Of a DNA stretch of 64,000 nt, positions 59,701-64,000 are shown piece by piece. The translations under genes and the position numbers were made by a program. The notes below the pieces were generated by a model that saw nothing but the letters and a program-made list of their open reading frames with translations, had not been told where the DNA came from and did no database searches. This DNA comes from Mastigias papua (Eukaryota; Cnidaria; Scyphozoa; Rhizostomeae; Mastigiidae), in assembly GCA_964019165.1 (NCBI GenBank), contig OZ025268.1, positions 9,622,211 through 9,686,210 of the forward strand. The letters run 5' to 3'. Each line of letters opens with the position of its first letter. Position 1 is the first letter of the stretch.

Positions 59701-61732
59701 CTCTACTGATCCTCTTGAGATGATCTTAGAAGCACTAAGTAATTCCAAATTAAATGTAAGAGCTCCAAGATTATAAACAAAACATGGGCAAATACAACAA
59801 TTTATCAAAATAACATTGTATTCAGAAGAGTCATGGTTTGAAATTCGTTATAGATTGCAAACACTTTCCGACCATTTAAGAGGAAACTGAAAACCACCCT
59901 GGCCGAGTGTCAATCAATTGGAGTTAAAATCTTCATGTACTTTTATCTTCATTTAGCTTGAAACTGCTATTAATCTTTATTTGTTAATGTGTATTTTTAG
60001 CATGATCTCCTGTAAAACAGACCTCATATTATCTGCGGGGAAACCATGCATTGAAAATACAAACTGAAATAGGGAAATGAAATGAAATGCCACGTGCTGG
60101 TCCAAGCAGGCACCTGGCCAGCCTGTAAACAGGGGGTAGTGTAGGAGTGCAACTTTCCCATGGAGTCCCAAAAATGGATCTGTAATCCCCTTAACTCACA
60201 GAGCACTCAAACCCTTTCTTGCATCTTTTCGCATTTGTCAGAAGACAACTGAAATTATATACCTCAATGTAATGTGAATCCAAATGGGGTGTACAGACTG
60301 AGCACTCCCTGTTCTAAGGGATTAACGTTGAAAATCATTGGATTAAATATATTAATTTGAAAGCTCACATAGATAGGACATATGAGGAAGTACAAAAGCA
60401 AATGTACCGTTGCAGAGCACAGGAAGCGGATTTAAATTGGTTGGCTTTTTGCAAGTTAATCACATCGTAGGTTCTAATACTGGTCGTTAGTTTCTACTGT
60501 AATATGACATGTGTAGTGACAAGTATTGAAATTTCCTTATGAACGAAGCTCTCCTGCAGTCTGTCACACTACATCAGTAGGCATAACGGTCATGTCACGA
60601 ATTACGGAAGGCGCATTTATATAAAACATGATGATCCTGGTTCTAGTTCGCATAAAATATAATAAGTGACAATAACAATCATCGTGCATCAACTGATAGT
60701 ACGGTATCTAGCCAGTAATAGTACACTAAGAGCACACACCTTCATATAACAGGTGACTCCGGCTTATATGACGTCAGACAACTCGGCACAGTGCGGTCCA
60801 GGTTATAGATGTGAAGAATCATGCAGTCTAGGTGGGCCAGGATATAAATGCGTTGGTGAGTACCAAATGCCTACAAGAATGTGTAAAAGTAATGAGTATA
60901 TCTTCTGTCCTTTGATTTTGTATTCTTCAAGTACTATCAATGATTGCTTCATATTATCAGAGTTGTTAAGAAGAAACCATGAATTGGCTGGAAGATACTC
61001 CCTGTGCTTGCTATTCCAACCTATTTATCATTCAAAATAAAATACAACACAATGTGGTTTTCTGTCCATATTTTCATTGCATCTTCTCTTGACCCATATC
61101 AACAGTTACTTTTAACAGGACTAGTAAGCAACACATTAAACGTAGTAATCTACTTGCTTTGTATGATAATAAATATGCTCACTAAAATTCATCATCATCT
61201 AAATCGAATCATAGGATTAGTAGGAAATTGTCATTGATACACTGCAACACATAAAAAAACAGCAGCAGCAGCAGCAGCAGCTCTAGAACTGCCAACTAAA
61301 TTAAGAGAGTATAGCTGAACTTTGAATAACTGAATCACAGCATTAATGAGCATTTTGTTGTCATGGCGCACCGCATATAAAGTACCGCAGCTTCAGTTCT
61401 ATGCTTTCATTTCCCCATGGAAACCGAGTACAGGGATTTATGCTACAAAAATCTGTCATTTAATAATAATCAATCTTATATGATATCTTAATTGTTTCAT
61501 ATCATAAATTTTATATTCCCACTTAATTGTCAAAAATGTCCATTTGAAAAACCCCACTCTACAATCAAACTTAGAAGTATCTGAGTATAAAAGCATAATG
61601 AGATATTGTCTTTTCTAGACATTGACGAGTGCTTGAGCAAGCCTTGTCAAAATGGTGGTGCATGCATTAACAATGTAAACATGTACTCATGTGAGTGTGT
61701 TCCCGGTTATACTGGTGTCAACTGCGAAGCAG
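56430..61732 (+). CDS. PE6: PAN-EGF gene, 3' end outside window
   Basis: Exons 56430-56762 (signal peptide and PAN), 60753-60855 (linker) and 61619-61732 (type A EGF). Later EGF and tail exons were not found up to 64000 and should lie to the right. The PAN exon belongs to the PE5 subfamily. The last PAN cysteine, in the PAC of exon 2, is Tyr here, so the first PAN cysteine (22) loses its expected partner. Intron 1 holds a 2-kb LINE that is absent from PE5. An ATG at 56397 in the same frame is set aside because the signal peptide and the paralogues fit 56430. Confidence 0.8.
57400..59495 (-). mobile_element. CR1/L2-like LINE, 5'-truncated, with reverse transcriptase
   Basis: Minus-strand frame of about 500 residues: [49 protein letters not shown] (motif A), [15 protein letters not shown] (B), [12 protein letters not shown] (C, intact YADD) and YLGVHID. 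A frameshift near 58045 moves the C-terminal part ([14 protein letters not shown]...) into another frame, ending at 57657. The 3' UTR motif GGGAGGGTAGCCCTTCAGCC and an ATT-repeat tail follow to about 57400. No endonuclease part. PE5 intron 1 gives the empty site; the first dozen codons of the frame (from 59535) are intron, not LINE. Confidence 0.85.
60753..60855 (+). CDS. PE6 exon 2: linker with Cys to Tyr change
   Basis: 103 nt, phase 0 to 1. Reads [10 protein letters not shown] where the others read [19 protein letters not shown] and the remaining cysteines are kept. Confidence 0.85.
61261..61282. repeat. (CAG)n microsatellite
   Basis: Seven CAG units in PE6 intron 2; absent at the PE5 counterpart. 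Confidence 0.9.
61619..61732 (+). CDS. PE6 exon 3: type A calcium-binding EGF
   Basis: 114 nt, phase 1-1, acceptor TTCTAG, donor GTATGT. D-I-D-E-C start, all six cysteines. Confidence 0.88.
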
Positions 61733-61812
61733 GTATGTGATTCTATGTTGTAAGTCATATGTGAAACAGGTGTATCATTCCAGACAGCAAATTATTCAAA
61801 ACTATACGAATA

Positions 61813-62036
61813 ACAGTGGCGGATCCAGAGGGGGCCAAGGAACATGCCCCCAAACAATGATAATTCATCATTCAAAATTAAGCACGTAAAGTAAGTTGGA
61901 TGTAGGAACGCCAGAGCATAGTTTTGGTTGGGGGGTTGAGTTGCAAGTCCATATGGGAGTATGTAATAATGGTGGTAGTAGGGGGGAAGGAAGAGATCAG
62001 GGCGGAGCCCCTGAAAAATTTTGCAATGCATGCCCT
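61813..62036. mobile_element. Old repeat with CAGTGGCGGATCC end, shared by PE5 and PE6
   Basis: CAGTGGCGGATCCAGAGGGG opens a stretch containing GGGCGGAGCCCCTG near 62010. The same sequence, more decayed, stands at the same intron position of PE5 (about 47883). The right end is not certain. Confidence 0.45.
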
Positions 62037-62039
62037 ATA

Positions 62040-63690
62040 ATTCAGTAGGAAACACCCTGTTTTTGAATGTATATATGCATTCTGAGAAAATTTAATAGAC
62101 CTCTTTGCTGCTCTATAAAGGTTGTTGCTAGATCAGGTAAAATGAAAGAGATATACGTTTTCAGAGCAACGAGATCATATTAAGCGCAAGGTGACCAAGA
62201 TCACAGAACCCATCCCTGACTTTACATGTTTATGAGGCTTTTGGATCAGTCTATAGCACCACGCTCTGAAAAACCTTGGGTATTCACCTCCAATAGGCCC
62301 TGATGGCTCCGACACTATTACTTTTTAAAGTTGAGAGAACTTTTACACGGAGAAAGGATATCTACTTTCTATTTGGATCGAATGCTTCAATCTTGACATC
62401 ACTCATGAGCAGAAAAAAGGGGGGCTGTAGCCCGCCACAATTCCTGATATCAACAACCCCTGAGCATAAACACCTTGGAACAGTTAGGCACCTTGAAACA
62501 GATAGGCACTACACAAGCAGATTGATACTATGTAGCACTGAAATGCATCGATTTCGTATGAAAACCATGCAAATTAAACAAAGAAGATGATTTGCTTGCA
62601 TGAAAATTGGAACTTCAAGTGTGGTTTCAACTCATCAACTGTCTTAGGCCTCAGAAGTCAAGTACTGAACTTTCTTCACTTTTTGTGCAGCCGATTCCTG
62701 CTTTCTTACAAACCATATTCTTATAAAAACGCGTATTTTGCCTGTGTCATTGTCCTTTTGATAGGACATGATGAAGGACATTCTAAAGTACAAGTTCCCT
62801 CCACCATTGCTAGAAATCTGAGTTTGGAAACTGCTCTATAATGAAGGTATCTTTTAATCATCAAATAGATAGTGCTGTTTTTGACTACTTTCAGGCCAGT
62901 ACCAAGGCCTGGTACAACAACTTGTAGCATAGCGAACTTTTGGCTATATACGAAGATTGGGAATATCTAGAGCACGTTTACATGTCCCACTATTACAAAT
63001 ATTCAATTTAAGCTGCAATTTGTATGCTTTGCTTGTAACAATTAAGAGCATGTCTTGGTATCAAATAGGCATTTTTCACAACATCGAGCATTTTTGTGCA
63101 TTTTTTTAATTAAAAAGCGGAATTTCCACAGGCATTTAATGTCAGTTTTACCGGCACGATCGGGAAGGGCATAGATTTTTTCAAAAGATTGACAGGGTTT
63201 TCAGGTTAGATTTTGTCATAAATTTCATGTAAAAGTCAGCTAACTCAGGGTCTTCATAATTTTTGTACCGATGTGCAGGGGAACAGCTCATTTTATGAAC
63301 ATGTACCTTTAGAGCACAGTGTTCGAATAGAAGCGATCACACGATGACTTATGAGGTACCAGGTCTCTACCAGTGTTCACGAATAGACTACTATCAGCTA
63401 TACTTCCGTTGGGACTATACTTCTTATCGGAATTTTCAAAAATCGCTTCGTAGGTTGATTAGGCAGAGTACGGTCACAAATTTGATGGAGTATTGTCATG
63501 CTGCAAATCCTCGAAATAACCCCCTGGGTTGATATTTTGGTATGGGAGTCTTCATCGAGGGAGCCTTATTTGAGGGGTGCCTTTAAAATTATACTTTAAA
63601 GACTCTTTCTCAAAACCCAATTCCTCCATGAAATAAAAGGAACCAGTCTGCTAACACCAAGGTGTGTTAACACAACAGGATTAGGGAAGA
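62040..63690. other. PE6 intron 3, unassigned
   Basis: No further EGF exon found. A piece near 63505-63590 has TCGAGGGAGCC and TTTGAGGGG words like the CCGTA-type MITE at 34069-34596. Confidence 0.45.
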
Positions 63691-63691
63691 A

Positions 63692-63956
63692 TAAAATGTG
63701 AAAGCGCGAGAAAATAATTGACCCGAGTGGGATTCGAGCTCGCGACCCCCAGCAGGTCCATTGTACATTGCGATGGAGCTGTGATGGCTCCCTGTGCAAA
63801 TTGGTTAAGAGAGGGGCAGTTCAAGCAAATGATTTTGCCTTGAGCATAGATTTGAAGGTGTGGCCCGATAGCTCAGTGGTAGAGCACTTAGCGTACAGTG
63901 CCAGGGGTTGCGGGTTCGAATCCCGCTCGAGTCAGTTATTTTTTCGCGCTTTCATT
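63692..63956. repeat. Inverted pair of tRNA-derived (SINE-like) tails
   Basis: The left part (63697-63753) and the right part (63900-63953) are reverse complements over about 52 bp, ending in GAAAGCGCGA on both sides. Each contains a tRNA T-arm type B box. Confidence 0.65.
63862..63934 (+). pseudogene. tRNA-like sequence, A and B boxes intact, anticodon arm broken
   Basis: The acceptor pairs at six of seven positions (one C-A mismatch), the D arm GCTC...GAGC and the T arm GCGGG-TTCGAAT-CCCGC are good. The anticodon stem (CTTAG against TGCCA) does not pair and base 33 is not T, so it is not a working tRNA. Probably the tRNA-derived head of a SINE. Confidence 0.6.
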
Positions 63957-64000
63957 TAACAACAAGGTCTTCGTCATCTTCAGTGAAGGGGGGCTTATCA

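Noticed and set aside
63862..63934. Functional tRNA gene
   Set aside because: The anticodon stem does not pair and base 33 is not T, although the A and B boxes are good.

Overview
The window is metazoan nuclear DNA. It has spliced genes with large AT-rich introns, canonical GT-AG junctions, secreted PAN/apple and calcium-binding EGF modules, and dense eukaryotic transposons (Penelope-like, CR1/L2-like and R2-like retroelements; hAT-, Kolobok- and pogo-like DNA elements). The mix would suit a non-bilaterian marine invertebrate such as a cnidarian, but nothing here fixes the species. All recognisable host genes lie on the + strand.

The host content is a tandem array of six paralogous genes, labelled PE1 to PE6 here. 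The full plan is: signal peptide plus PAN domain in one 333-nt exon (phase 0 donor); a 103-nt exon carrying the last PAN cysteine and a four-cysteine linker; a 114-nt calcium-binding EGF exon (type A); zero to three 111-nt EGF exons (type B); a 105-nt EGF exon (type C); and a tiny last exon for a ten-residue tail ending Gly-basic-basic. Every EGF exon is phase 1-1, so exons can be duplicated, lost or skipped without changing frame, and the paralogues differ in just this way. PE1 (1-5152, 5' end outside) has an A fragment, three B and one C. PE2 (6231-16530) is complete with A, two B and C. PE3 (19330-27775) has a wrecked A, one B and C. PE4 (30551-36767) has no A, one B and C. PE5 (44598-54020) has A and C but no B. 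PE6 (56430-61732, 3' end outside) shows PAN, linker and A. PE2-PE4 form one PAN subfamily and PE5-PE6 another, while the 3' half of PE5 is nearly the same as that of PE4, so PE5 looks recombinant.

Mobile DNA fills introns and intergenic spaces. At 2.7-4.9 kb and 13.3-14.2 kb, Penelope-like fragments with GIY-YIG endonuclease remnants and hammerhead-ribozyme-like motifs abut long (TA)n arrays. A TA-flanked transposon family rich in TCGGTGG occurs in PE2 intron 1 (with a LINE inside it) and at the donor of the broken PE3 exon. The PE4-PE5 interval holds a hAT-like element with 348-bp inverted repeats and a RING-like frame, R2-like and CR1-like fragments and several MITEs. PE5 carries a Penelope-like copy and a TTAA-flanked THAP element; PE6 intron 1 carries a frameshifted LINE reverse transcriptase. 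Because the host locus is duplicated, several insertions have an empty site visible in a paralogous segment of the same window.

The encoded proteins should be secreted, disulfide-rich and multi-modular, suited to extracellular binding. Their actual role cannot be read from the sequence.
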